DNA of 20,142 bases from Porticoccus sp. (lineage in GTDB: Bacteria; Pseudomonadota; Gammaproteobacteria; Pseudomonadales; Porticoccaceae), in contig NYXF01000037.1 of assembly GCA_002685455.1 (NCBI GenBank), positions 58,632 to 78,773 of the forward strand, given 5' to 3'. The notes under the pieces were generated by a model. That model ran no database searches, had not been told where the DNA came from, and saw only the letters and a list, made by a program, of their open reading frames with translations. A program made the translations under genes and the position numbers. Of the stretch, positions 1-7,670 are shown one piece after another. The number at the start of each line of letters is the position of its first letter. The first letter of the stretch is position 1.

Positions 1-1480
1 TTTTGGCTACTATTGATTCGGTTTGAACCCAATTATTTTTTAAACGCTGTGTCTCTATCTCAATAGCCTCCCTTTTTTCACAAAACACCCTCCACCGGGT
101 GTCTTCGATCAAACCAACGTTTCTGCCAATTTCAGTCAATCGTAAATCCGCGTTGTCTTGTCTCAACAACAAGCGGTACTCTGCTCGACTTGTAAACATT
201 CTATAGGGCTCTGTTGTTCCCATGGTAATTAGATCGTCGACCAAAACACCCATGTAGCCCTCATCACGCCCAACCACCAAGGCTTCTTTTTCTTGAGATT
301 TCAGAGCTGCGTTAGTTCCCGCCAGCAAGCCTTGGGCACCAGCCTCTTCGTAACCGGTTGTTCCGTTTATTTGTCCAGCAAAAAACAATCCCTCGATAAA
401 CCTTGTTTCTAGTGAATGCTTCAGATCTTGTGGGTTGAAGAAATCATACTCAATTGCATAACCTGGTCTCGTTATGTGTGCTTGCTCAAAACCCTTAATT
501 GACCTAACAAGATTAACTTGTGTATCAAAAGGCAGGCTAGTGGATATACCATTTGGATAAATTTCGTGAGTTGTAAGTCCCTCTGGCTCTATGAAGATTT
601 GATGTGATTTTTTATCCGCAAAACGAATTACTTTGTCTTCTATTGAGGGGCAATAGCGCGGACCGTTTCCTTCGATCAAACCTGTATATATTGGTGACCT
701 GTAAGTGTTTTTTCTAATTATTTCATGAGTATTCTGGTTGGTGTGTGTTATGTGACAGCAAACTTGTTTGGGGTGTTGGCTTGCACTACCCAAAAAAGAC
801 ATGTTTGGCTCTGGTTTATCACCCCATTGTTCCTCAAGGCCTGTAAAATCAATTGATCTTGCATCAATGCGTGGTGGAGTCCCGGTTTTTAATCGATCTA
901 CCCTAAATGGTAATTCACGTAGTCTTTTTGCAAGTTTTGTTGAGGGTGGGTCACCCGCCCTGCCGGCGAAGTGGTTTTCCATGCCAATGTGAATTTTTCC
1001 AGCCAAAAAAGTGCCCGTAGTTAGCACTACAGTTTTTCCATAAATACGAAGCCCCATCTCTGTTATAACGCCAGATATACGATCATTGCTAATTATTAAA
1101 TCATCAACAGCTTGTTGAAATATTTTCAGATTTGGTTGGTTTTCTAGTACATCTCGTATAGCAGATTTGTATAAAATTCTGTCTGCTTGTGCTCTTGTGG
1201 CTCTAACCGCTGGCCCTTTTTTTTCATTTAAAGTCCTAAATTGAATTCCACTCCTATCGGTCGCTTGAGCCATTGCTCCACCGAAAGCATCAATCTCCCT
1301 AACTAAATGACTTTTTCCAATTCCGCCTATTGCTGGATTACAAGACATTTGTCCAAGGGTTTCAATATTGTGGGTTAAGAGAAGCGTTTTTCTACCCATG
1401 CGAGCCGAAGCGAGACATGCTTCTGTCCCTGCATGCCCTCCGCCTATAATAATTACATCGAAATTTTCTTTTTGTCTCAT
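1..1480 (-). CDS. mnmG: MnmG (GidA), tRNA uridine-5-carboxymethylaminomethyl modification FAD enzyme, 3' end cut by window
   Basis: MnmG works with MnmE to place the (carboxymethyl)aminomethyl group on U34 of tRNAs reading mixed codon boxes. It is an FAD-dependent cytosolic enzyme. The minus strand reads open from an ATG at 1480 to the left edge, giving about 493 codons of a family usually near 630. Visible motifs are the dinucleotide-binding GGGHAG at residues 13-18, a conserved KTGTPPR segment, [11 protein letters not shown] with the conserved Cys, CHITHTN with a second conserved Cys, and [14 protein letters not shown] near the cut. There is no strong Shine-Dalgarno sequence before the ATG. 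It is divergent from rpmH across an origin-like spacer and separated from its usual partner mnmE, which lies on the other strand 3 kb away. The missing part is the C-terminal helical domain, presumably present beyond the edge. Confidence 0.97.
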   Translation of the reverse strand, partial: MRQKENFDVIIIGGGHAGTEACLASARMGRKTLLLTHNIETLGQMSCNPAIGGIGKSHLVREIDAFGGAMAQATDRSGIQFRTLNEKKGPAVRATRAQADRILYKSAIRDVLENQPNLKIFQQAVDDLIISNDRISGVITEMGLRIYGKTVVLTTGTFLAGKIHIGMENHFAGRAGDPPSTKLAKRLRELPFRVDRLKTGTPPRIDARSIDFTGLEEQWGDKPEPNMSFLGSASQHPKQVCCHITHTNQNTHEIIRKNTYRSPIYTGLIEGNGPRYCPSIEDKVIRFADKKSHQIFIEPEGLTTHEIYPNGISTSLPFDTQVNLVRSIKGFEQAHITRPGYAIEYDFFNPQDLKHSLETRFIEGLFFAGQINGTTGYEEAGAQGLLAGTNAALKSQEKEALVVGRDEGYMGVLVDDLITMGTTEPYRMFTSRAEYRLLLRQDNADLRLTEIGRNVGLIEDTRWRVFCEKREAIEIETQRLKNNWVQTESIVAK

Positions 1481-1513
1481 AACAAGTTAATCGGGAGAAA
1501 TTAATTAAAAAAT

Positions 1514-1542
1514 ATTATAGTTCCATAAATTTATAGCGTCAC
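1514..1542 (-). promoter_or_regulatory. Candidate sigma-70 promoter for mnmG
   Basis: Reading the minus strand, a GTGACG -35 element (1542-1537; 4 of 6 to TTGACA) is followed after exactly 17 bases by a perfect TATAAT -10 element (1519-1514). A start of transcription near 1507 would leave a leader of about 27 bases before the mnmG ATG at 1480. In such AT-rich DNA chance matches are common, so this rests on the perfect -10 and the ideal spacing. Confidence 0.42.
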
Positions 1543-1745
1543 CTTACTTTCATTATATTTTGAATTCATATATATATATTATTTACTTATATATTATATA
1601 TGTTGTTATTATTAAGTAGCTTCTGGGTTGTTGAAAAGTAAGTTTTTATTAATCTTATCATAAGCTTAGGTGCATTTATTTCTTTTTAATAATATGGGCA
1701 CACTGGGTTAATCAGTCGTTAATAAACTGTTAACCAAATGGTGGT

Positions 1746-1754
1746 TTATCAACA
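1746..1754 (+). promoter_or_regulatory. DnaA box candidate TTATCAACA
   Basis: The sequence differs by one base from the consensus TTATCCACA and is identical to the box at 5966-5974 upstream of dnaA. A weaker copy, ATATCAACA, follows 50 bases later (1796-1804). The repeated use of TTATCAACA in both origin-like spacers supports a DnaA role. Confidence 0.5.
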
Positions 1755-1888
1755 AGCATTAAACCGCAGTTTTCACGCAGGAAAATTTACACTTAATATC
1801 AACAGGTTTTACATGATGTCTCAATGATGCATACAGTACTTCAGATTGATCCAGAAAATAACCCAAAAACTTTAAAAATATTTTTTCA

Positions 1889-1917
1889 TTGATCTATATA
1901 TACTTTTTCATTAAAAT
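1889..1917 (+). promoter_or_regulatory. Candidate sigma-70 promoter for rpmH operon
   Basis: A TTGATC -35 element (1889-1894; 4 of 6) and a TAAAAT -10 element (1912-1917; 5 of 6) are separated by 17 bases. Transcription would begin near 1924 and leave a leader of about 39 bases before the rpmH ATG at 1963. It is the best-spaced pair I found upstream of this ribosomal and RNase P protein operon. Confidence 0.42.
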
Positions 1918-1962
1918 TTGCGACGTTTGTTAAATACAACTTATAGTTGACGGGAACTTGTT

Positions 1963-2097
1963 ATGAAAAGAACATTTCAACCTAGCGTACTCAAGCAGAA
2001 AAGAACCCATGGATTTCGCTCCCGCATGGCCACAAAAGCGGGCAGAGCTGTTATCAATCGCCGAAGAGCGAAAGGTCGAAAAAGCCTTGCATCTTGA
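1963..2097 (+). CDS. rpmH: 50S ribosomal protein L34
   Basis: L34 is a small basic protein of the large ribosomal subunit. This short reading frame encodes 44 residues, the usual length. It starts [11 protein letters not shown], continues with [10 protein letters not shown], and has the basic tail [10 protein letters not shown], all diagnostic of bacterial L34. The ATG at 1963 is preceded by a weak GGGA (1952-1955). It leads the rpmH-rnpA-yidD-yidC-mnmE block. The usual neighbour rule, rpmH divergent from dnaA, is broken here: the gene upstream is mnmG, and dnaA lies 4.1 kb downstream on the same strand. Confidence 0.97.
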   Translation: MKRTFQPSVLKQKRTHGFRSRMATKAGRAVINRRRAKGRKSLAS

Positions 2098-2167
2098 TTC
2101 CATCTATAATCTATACCTAAACTATAGTTCATTGAATTTAAAATAAATATTCTATTAGCATTTTTAT

Positions 2168-2533
2168 ATGTCTAATTATAATTTTGGAAGAAAAAATCGC
2201 TTACTTAATTCCCATTCTTTTCAGCGTGTTTTTGATAATACAAAATTTAAAGTATCGAATTCTTGTTTCCTTTTGCTGGCAAATCAAAATCAGCTAAATC
2301 ACCCAAGGCTTGGAATGATTGTCGCAAAAAAAAGTATTCGGTTTTCTGTTAACCGAAATCGATTGAAAAGGGTTATAAGATCATCTTTTCGCGTAAACCA
2401 ACAAAACCTTTCTTCTTTAGATATAATATTTCTTGTTCGCAAGGGGATGAATAAACTATCATTTAGAGAACAAACAGAACTGGTTACAAAAGGTCTAGAT
2501 CAACTACATAAGAAACTACAGAATATCTCATGA
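2168..2533 (+). CDS. rnpA: Ribonuclease P protein component
   Basis: RnpA is the protein cofactor of RNase P, which binds the catalytic RNA and helps remove 5' leaders from precursor tRNAs. The product has 121 residues, close to the usual 115-125. The hallmark RNR motif is at residues 63-65 inside VNRNRLKRVIRSSFR, and the N-terminus has the expected LLNSHSFQRVF segment. The protein is strongly basic. It lies 70 bases after rpmH, and its stop overlaps the yidD start (ATGA at 2530-2533), implying translational coupling. No clear Shine-Dalgarno sequence precedes the ATG at 2168, so the start rests on family alignment. Confidence 0.95.
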   Translation: MSNYNFGRKNRLLNSHSFQRVFDNTKFKVSNSCFLLLANQNQLNHPRLGMIVAKKSIRFSVNRNRLKRVIRSSFRVNQQNLSSLDIIFLVRKGMNKLSFREQTELVTKGLDQLHKKLQNIS

Positions 2534-2781
2534 TTAATAGACTGACAAAAATATTATTTATCTCTCTTATAAAATTTTATCGGTATTTTTTAAGTCCCTG
2601 GTTGGGTGATAATTGTAAGTACCACCCAACCTGTTCTTCTTATGCGGTGGATGCGATTCAAACATATGGGGTTTTTAAGGGGGGTTATATGACTTGTTGT
2701 AGGCTTGTAAGGTGTCACCCATTTAAGTCGGGCGGATATGATCCTGTGCCCCCGCCAATAAAAAAACAAAGGAAAAAATAA
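2530..2781 (+). CDS. yidD: YidD membrane protein insertion efficiency factor
   Basis: YidD is a small membrane-associated protein that assists insertion of inner-membrane proteins, next to the YidC pathway. The 83-residue product carries the family core: an N-terminal amphipathic helix (about residues 5-22), LSPWLGDNCKYHPTCSSYA with Cys29 and Cys35, GVFKGGY, RCHPF and the GGYDPVPP end. Its ATG overlaps the rnpA stop by four bases, and its own stop is one base from the yidC start, so the three genes are almost certainly co-translated. Confidence 0.95.
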   Translation: MINRLTKILFISLIKFYRYFLSPWLGDNCKYHPTCSSYAVDAIQTYGVFKGGYMTCCRLVRCHPFKSGGYDPVPPPIKKQRKK

Positions 2782-2782
2782 T

Positions 2783-4465
2783 ATGGATTGGCAGCGTTCA
2801 TTTATTATTGGTGCTATGTTGGTTGTTCTGTATATGCTTTTTTTGGAGTGGGATGGTTTCCAAACCAAACGCTTTCCTGTCGTTTCGAATACCACATCAA
2901 GCGAATTGATTGTTCCTCAAATTTTAACTACCAAAAAAAAACAAGCCAAAGAAGATACAGAGGATATTCCTGAAAGTTCGATATCCACTAGTCAAAAAAA
3001 CTTTATTGAAGCGCCCAAGAAGAATGATAATTATATAGAAGATAGGATTATAACTGTCACTACAGATGTCCTTAGGGTGCATATCGATAGATATGGGGGT
3101 GATATTGTTCGTGTTGAGCTATTGGATCACTTGCAAGATTTGAAAAACAAGGAAACACCATTCCTTTTGTTGAACAGGACGGCTAATTCAACCTACATAG
3201 CACAAAGCGGTTTAATTGGCATCAATGGTACTGACACAAAAGCAGGCAGACCAACCTTTCAGGCCTCTTTTAACCAATACCAACTGGAGAATAATGAGGA
3301 TACATTAATTGTTGACCTAACATATAATCAAGAAAATACGAGTATTGTTAAGCGCTATCTTTTTAAAAGAAAAGATTACTTAATCAATCTTGAGTATCAA
3401 ATAAAGAATCAGGCAAAAACCATTTGGGAAGGTGGTTTATACGGGCAAATAAAAAGAGATAGCTTAAACCCTAATAATGTTACAGCATTAGGGATGCAAC
3501 CCTTTCTTGGTGCAGCTTTAACTACTACTGAAAAAAATTATCAAAAGTTGGGTTTCTCAGAAATTGCAAACGAAACCTTCAAAGGTAGTGTACTTGGTGG
3601 ATGGGTGGCGATGGTTCAGCATTACTTTGTTAGTGCGTGGGTGCCAGATCAAACAACTCAGAATAACTTTAACATTAGAAAAATTAATAACCAAGATTTC
3701 TATATCATGGGCTTTACATCGCCTCAAGTTAGACTTAAACCTGGAGAGAAAGCTGAACTTACAGCAGGCTTTTACGCTGGACCTAAGGACCAGTATCGTC
3801 TTGAGGAGCTTTCACCATATCTTGATTTAACAGTTGATTATGGTTGGTTGTGGATGATAGCAAAACCACTTTTCTGGGTTCTATATCAACTGCATCAAAT
3901 TATAGGGAATTGGGGTTGGTCGATTATTATGCTGACAGTTTTAATTAAAGCAGCCTTTTTTCAACTATCTGCAAAAAGCTATGTTTCTATGGCAAATATG
4001 CGCAAGCTTCAACCAGAAATGCTTCGTCTTAAAGAGCTATATGGAGACGACAGACAAAAAATGTCACAAGAAACTATGAATTTATATAAGAGAGAAAAGG
4101 TTAATCCCATGGGTGGTTGTTTGCCTATTTTAGTACAAATGCCAGTTTTTATAGCTCTATACTGGGTTTTAATGGAAAGTGTAGAGCTAAGGCACGCTCC
4201 ATGGGTTCTTTGGATTAATGATCTCTCCGTCAAGGACCCCTTCTTTGTGTTACCACTAATTATGGGTGCAAGCATGTTTATACAAATGCAACTAAACCCA
4301 ACACCACCTGACCCAATTCAAGCTAAAGTGATGAAGATTATGCCAATAGCTTTCACCTTTTTCTTTTTATTCTTTCCAGCGGGATTAGTTCTTTATTGGA
4401 CAGTGAATAACTGCCTTTCTATTTTACAACAATGGCTAATAACCAGAAGAATAGAGAATGCTTAA
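2783..4465 (+). CDS. yidC: YidC membrane protein insertase
   Basis: YidC inserts and folds inner-membrane proteins, alone or with the Sec translocon. The 560-residue product matches the long proteobacterial form. There is an N-terminal anchor (about residues 6-24), a large periplasmic domain (roughly 60-345) and a C-terminal five-helix insertase domain starting near 358. The conserved NPMGGCLPILVQMPVF and SVELRHAPW segments and the terminal NNCLSILQQWLI helix are present. The hydrophilic-groove basic residue appears to be Lys389 rather than the Arg of E. coli, a substitution I believe is ordinary in other proteobacteria. AGGA at 2769-2772 precedes the ATG, which sits one base after the yidD stop. 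Confidence 0.97.
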   Translation: MDWQRSFIIGAMLVVLYMLFLEWDGFQTKRFPVVSNTTSSELIVPQILTTKKKQAKEDTEDIPESSISTSQKNFIEAPKKNDNYIEDRIITVTTDVLRVHIDRYGGDIVRVELLDHLQDLKNKETPFLLLNRTANSTYIAQSGLIGINGTDTKAGRPTFQASFNQYQLENNEDTLIVDLTYNQENTSIVKRYLFKRKDYLINLEYQIKNQAKTIWEGGLYGQIKRDSLNPNNVTALGMQPFLGAALTTTEKNYQKLGFSEIANETFKGSVLGGWVAMVQHYFVSAWVPDQTTQNNFNIRKINNQDFYIMGFTSPQVRLKPGEKAELTAGFYAGPKDQYRLEELSPYLDLTVDYGWLWMIAKPLFWVLYQLHQIIGNWGWSIIMLTVLIKAAFFQLSAKSYVSMANMRKLQPEMLRLKELYGDDRQKMSQETMNLYKREKVNPMGGCLPILVQMPVFIALYWVLMESVELRHAPWVLWINDLSVKDPFFVLPLIMGASMFIQMQLNPTPPDPIQAKVMKIMPIAFTFFFLFFPAGLVLYWTVNNCLSILQQWLITRRIENA

Positions 4466-4504
4466 TACAAAAAAATTTTTTTGCATTGATATTTGAGTTT
4501 GTTA

Positions 4505-5872
4505 ATGATTGAGGTTGTTGACAAAGATAATATAGCCGCTATAGCCACCCCTCCAGGCATGGGTGGTGTTTCAATATTGCGTATTTCTGGTCGAGATATC
4601 TCAGTTTTTAAATCCTATTTGGTTTCAACTAAGCTCGAACCGAGATACGCTACCTATACAAGTTTCTTGGACGATAAAAAAAATGCCATAGATAAAGGTA
4701 TAGCTATTTACTTCCCGGCACCAAATTCCTTTACTGGAGAAGAGGTTCTCGAACTTCATGGTCACGGAGGTCCCGCGGTGATGGATTTATTATTAAAGCG
4801 CAGCCTTCAACTAGGGGCACGTCTAGCTCGTGCTGGTGAATTTTCGGAGCGGGCGTTTTTAAATGACAAAATAGATCTAATACAAGCAGAAGCAATTTCT
4901 GATTTAATACATGCTTCTTCAGAACAAGCTGCTAGGTGTGCAATAAGGTCCCTTCAGGGTGAATTTTCAAAAAAAATATCTGTTTTATTAGACAAGCTTA
5001 CTAGTTTACGTATGCATGTTGAGGCTGCGATTGATTTTCCTGAAGAAGAAATTGATTTTCTTTCTGATCCAAAAATATTAAACGATTTGGAATCTATCCT
5101 TTTGTTACTCCGAGATGTTAAGGCAAAGGCTCATCAGGGGTCCCTAATATCTGAGGGTATATCGATTGTTATAGCTGGTAAGCCTAACGCAGGGAAATCT
5201 AGTCTCTTGAATGCACTTTCGGGGAGGGATAGTGCAATCGTTTCAAATATAGCTGGCACAACGAGAGATGTGCTCAGAGAGCATATACACCTTGATGGTA
5301 TGCCGGTACACATAATCGATACCGCTGGTTTACATGAAACTAAAAGCTCAGTCGAGCAAGAGGGTATTAGAAGAGCGTGGAGCGAAATTGATCAAGCTGA
5401 CTGCATCTTGTATATCATAGACAGCTCATCTCAGTATTCTCTCAAAATAGAAGAAAATTGGCCTGAATACTTTAACCGTCACCCCAATCGTAATAATATT
5501 ATCTATGTGCTTAATAAGTCTGACATTACTTCTTTAGCACCCGGTATAAAAACAGATAAGCACACCATAGTAACTTTATCCGCCAAAAATCACGATGGTA
5601 TGGGTGCGTTAACCGACCATTTAAAAACTCGCATGGGGTATACCCTTAACGAAGAGGGTGCATTTGTTGCAAGACGCCGACATGTTGAGGCCTTAAACAA
5701 CACAGAGCGTTTTTTATTGTCTGGAAAAACACAACTTATGGAAGCCATTGCTGGAGATTTATTAGCAGAGGATCTCCGTCTTGCACAACAATCTTTGTCT
5801 TCGATAACAGGTGCTTTTAATAGTGACGATTTGTTGGGAGAAATATTTGGTAGTTTTTGTGTGGGAAAATGA
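4505..5872 (+). CDS. mnmE: MnmE (TrmE), tRNA modification GTPase
   Basis: MnmE is the GTPase and one-carbon-transfer partner of MnmG in wobble-uridine modification. From ATG 4505 the product has 455 residues, almost the E. coli length. The N-terminal tetrahydrofolate-binding domain shows [17 protein letters not shown] and the [14 protein letters not shown] motif. The inserted G domain has G1 GKPNAGKSS (about 223), G2 GTTRD (250), G3 DTAG (271) and G4 NKSD (336). The C-terminus ends FCVGK, retaining the conserved Cys of the family FCIGK tail. An upstream in-frame TTG at 4493 is possible, but GAG at 4495-4497 is spaced for the ATG. It follows yidC by 39 bases. Unusually, the next gene is dnaA, not mnmG. 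Confidence 0.96.
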   Translation: MIEVVDKDNIAAIATPPGMGGVSILRISGRDISVFKSYLVSTKLEPRYATYTSFLDDKKNAIDKGIAIYFPAPNSFTGEEVLELHGHGGPAVMDLLLKRSLQLGARLARAGEFSERAFLNDKIDLIQAEAISDLIHASSEQAARCAIRSLQGEFSKKISVLLDKLTSLRMHVEAAIDFPEEEIDFLSDPKILNDLESILLLLRDVKAKAHQGSLISEGISIVIAGKPNAGKSSLLNALSGRDSAIVSNIAGTTRDVLREHIHLDGMPVHIIDTAGLHETKSSVEQEGIRRAWSEIDQADCILYIIDSSSQYSLKIEENWPEYFNRHPNRNNIIYVLNKSDITSLAPGIKTDKHTIVTLSAKNHDGMGALTDHLKTRMGYTLNEEGAFVARRRHVEALNNTERFLLSGKTQLMEAIAGDLLAEDLRLAQQSLSSITGAFNSDDLLGEIFGSFCVGK

Positions 5873-5965
5873 CCAGTTAAAAAATAATGGTCATAAATTT
5901 ATTTACTTAAGCGTAATAATTAACATTTTTTTGTTTCCCCAAGAAATCCCCAAATAACTATCAAA

Positions 5966-5974
5966 TTATCAACA
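5966..5974 (+). promoter_or_regulatory. DnaA box candidate TTATCAACA
   Basis: One mismatch to TTATCCACA and identical to the box at 1746-1754. It is followed two bases later by TTATCCTAA (5977-5985), a partial box that forms a close pair with it. Confidence 0.5.
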
Positions 5975-6114
5975 GCTTATCCTAAGCTTATATTCAATTT
6001 GGGCAACTTTGCATGAAAATAACCTGTCTAAAAATACAGTCCGTTATATTTCATAAGGTATTGTTTTATATGTTTTTTTTAAGTGTACAGCCTTTAGATT
6101 TTTTTCTTTAAAGT

Positions 6115-6123
6115 TGTGGATAA
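6115..6123 (-). promoter_or_regulatory. Perfect consensus DnaA box
   Basis: The plus strand reads TGTGGATAA, so the minus strand carries the full consensus TTATCCACA. It lies 84 bases upstream of the dnaA start codon, next to a T-rich 13-mer. The placement fits both origin function and autoregulation of dnaA. Confidence 0.75.
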
Positions 6124-6206
6124 CTCAACTATTTATGGCTACACTAAACAACGTCAAAAATATTTATATGAATAGTAGTTAACTTTAAATTTTAGGGAGT
6201 GAAAAT

Positions 6207-7622
6207 TTGTCTCAGGTTTTATGGAATAAATGTATGCTCTTGCTAGAAAAAGAGCTACCTTCACAACAATATAAAACTTGGATCAAGCCTCTTCAGATTG
6301 CTTCCAACAAACAAGTTAATTCCGACGAAGATATCTTATTATTGGCCCCTAATCATTTTATAAGAGATTGGGTGCTCGACAAGTTCATCTCACGTATAAC
6401 TGAGATCTTTCAACAATTAAAGGGTAAACGATGTCTTGTTAAAGTTGAGTCTGCTACGAGCACACCTTTTGTTGAAGTCCCTGAGCCTAAAGATAACGTA
6501 GTGCTACCCCAAATTAGCGCAAGTAAACCACTGAAATCAACAACTACCGTAAAAATATCCCCACAGCCAGATATGAATCCGGTTGAAGGTGGTTTAAAAC
6601 ACAAAAGTTACCTTAACTCTACTTTCACGTTCGATTCTTTTGTTCAGGGCAAATCTAACCAACTTGCTTTAGCCGCTTCTCAGCAAATAGCTCAGAATCC
6701 TGGTGGTGCCTATAATCCATTATTTATATATGGGGCAGTAGGACTGGGAAAAACACATTTAATGCACGCAGTTGGTAATGAGTTGCGGCGACACAAACCA
6801 AACGCCAAAATAATTTACTTGCACTCCGAACGTTTTGTTGCAGATATGGTAAAGGCGCTTCAGCTTAATGCTATCAATGATTTTAAAAGATTCTATCGAT
6901 CAGTGGATGCGCTTCTAATTGATGATATGCAATTTTTTGCTGGAAAAGAGCGATCCCAAGAGGAGTTTTTCCACACTTTTAACGCCCTATTAGAGGGCGG
7001 CAAGCAAATGATATTGACATGTGACCGTTATCCAAAAGAAATTGATGGTTTAGAGGAGCGCCTAAAGTCTCGCTTTGGTTGGGGATTAACGGTAGCAGTT
7101 GAGCCCCCTGAACTTGAAACAAGGGCAGCGATTTTGATTAAAAAAGCCACACAGGCTCGCGTTAATTTACCTACAGAAGAAGCCTTTTTCATAGCACAAA
7201 GAATTCGATCAAATGTGAGAGAGTTAGAAGGAGCACTTAAGAGAGTGATAGCAAGCGCTCACTTCACAGGTAGTCCAATCAATGTTGACTTAATTAAAGA
7301 GTCTTTGAAAGATTTACTTGCCATACAAGACAGACTAGTAACAATTGATAACATTCAGAAGGTAGTTTCTGATTATTATAAGCTAAAAATGTCAGAGCTT
7401 TTGTCTAAAAGGCGCAGTAGATCTATAGCAAGACCAAGACAGGTCGCAATGGCATTATCAAAGACACTAACTAGCCATAGCTTGCCTGAAATTGGCGAGG
7501 CTTTTGGCGGACGTGATCATACTACTGTTTTACATGCATGCAGAAAAATTAAAGAACTTGAAGAAAAAAGCTTAGATATGCAAGATGATATGAAACATTT
7601 ATTACGTGCGTTAACTACTTAA
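6207..7622 (+). CDS. dnaA: Chromosomal replication initiator DnaA
   Basis: DnaA binds DnaA boxes, opens the origin and loads the helicase. The product has 471 residues. Domain I opens [31 protein letters not shown] low-complexity linker (about 90-130) follows, then the AAA+ core with Walker [10 protein letters not shown] (about 175) and Walker B LLIDDM (about 236). Domain IV carries the box-recognition signature [15 protein letters not shown] (about 433). The start is TTG at 6207, chosen because AGGGAG (6194-6199) lies 7 bases upstream and the encoded N-terminus aligns with E. coli DnaA. The weak start codon may limit DnaA synthesis. It heads dnaA-dnaN-recF-gyrB; dnaN begins 48 bases downstream. 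Confidence 0.98.
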   Translation: MSQVLWNKCMLLLEKELPSQQYKTWIKPLQIASNKQVNSDEDILLLAPNHFIRDWVLDKFISRITEIFQQLKGKRCLVKVESATSTPFVEVPEPKDNVVLPQISASKPLKSTTTVKISPQPDMNPVEGGLKHKSYLNSTFTFDSFVQGKSNQLALAASQQIAQNPGGAYNPLFIYGAVGLGKTHLMHAVGNELRRHKPNAKIIYLHSERFVADMVKALQLNAINDFKRFYRSVDALLIDDMQFFAGKERSQEEFFHTFNALLEGGKQMILTCDRYPKEIDGLEERLKSRFGWGLTVAVEPPELETRAAILIKKATQARVNLPTEEAFFIAQRIRSNVRELEGALKRVIASAHFTGSPINVDLIKESLKDLLAIQDRLVTIDNIQKVVSDYYKLKMSELLSKRRSRSIARPRQVAMALSKTLTSHSLPEIGEAFGGRDHTTVLHACRKIKELEEKSLDMQDDMKHLLRALTT

Positions 7623-7670
7623 CCAATAGATTTGCTGGATCTTTCAACTTTAAAACTGGATTATGAGTAA

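Larger units (their letters stand above)
1481..1962. other. Origin-like intergenic region 1 (mnmG-rpmH), candidate oriC
   Basis: This 482-base gene-free spacer separates the divergent mnmG and rpmH. It begins with a very AT-rich stretch (about 1501-1620, with a TA-repeat run near 1568-1605) that could serve as an unwinding element. It then carries one DnaA box with a single mismatch (1746-1754) and weaker ones at 1796-1804, 1655-1663 and, on the minus strand, 1629-1637. Only two GATC sites were seen (near 1846 and 1891), so there is no Dam-type cluster. In pseudomonads, origin activity has been assigned both to the rpmH-dnaA and to the mnmE-mnmG spacers. Here the block between them is inverted, so this spacer joins one side of each. 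No ORF or structured RNA is evident in it. Confidence 0.5.
5873..6206. other. Origin-like intergenic region 2 (mnmE-dnaA), candidate oriC or dnaA control region
   Basis: This 334-base gene-free region lies just upstream of dnaA. It holds a perfect consensus DnaA box on the minus strand (6115-6123), a one-mismatch box (5966-5974) and a partial box (5977-5985). A T-rich 13-mer, GATTTTTTTCTTT at 6097-6109, resembles the unwinding repeats of gammaproteobacterial origins and lies just before the perfect box. No GATC cluster or ORF is present. It may be oriC itself, a second weaker origin, or only the autoregulatory region of dnaA. I could not identify a convincing -35/-10 pair for dnaA. Confidence 0.5.

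Noticed and set aside
768..992. Short plus-strand reading frame opposite mnmG
   Set aside because: It lies wholly antisense to the conserved core of mnmG, has no family resemblance and no ribosome site, so it is a shadow frame.
1770..1785. TTTTC-ACGCAG-GAAAA interrupted repeat as a degenerate parS
   Set aside because: Only about 9 of 16 positions agree with parS and the centre is not CACGTG.
4468..4483. Perfect palindrome of seven A and seven T flanked by C and G between yidC and mnmE
   Set aside because: An A/T-only hairpin would be unstable. In this AT-rich DNA it is most simply an A-tract, and no terminator or binding site can be supported.
5869..5894. Hairpin ATGACCA/TGGTCAT over the mnmE stop as a terminator
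   Set aside because: The stem is seven pairs with a 12-base loop and is followed by AAATTT rather than a T-run. It is too weak to call.
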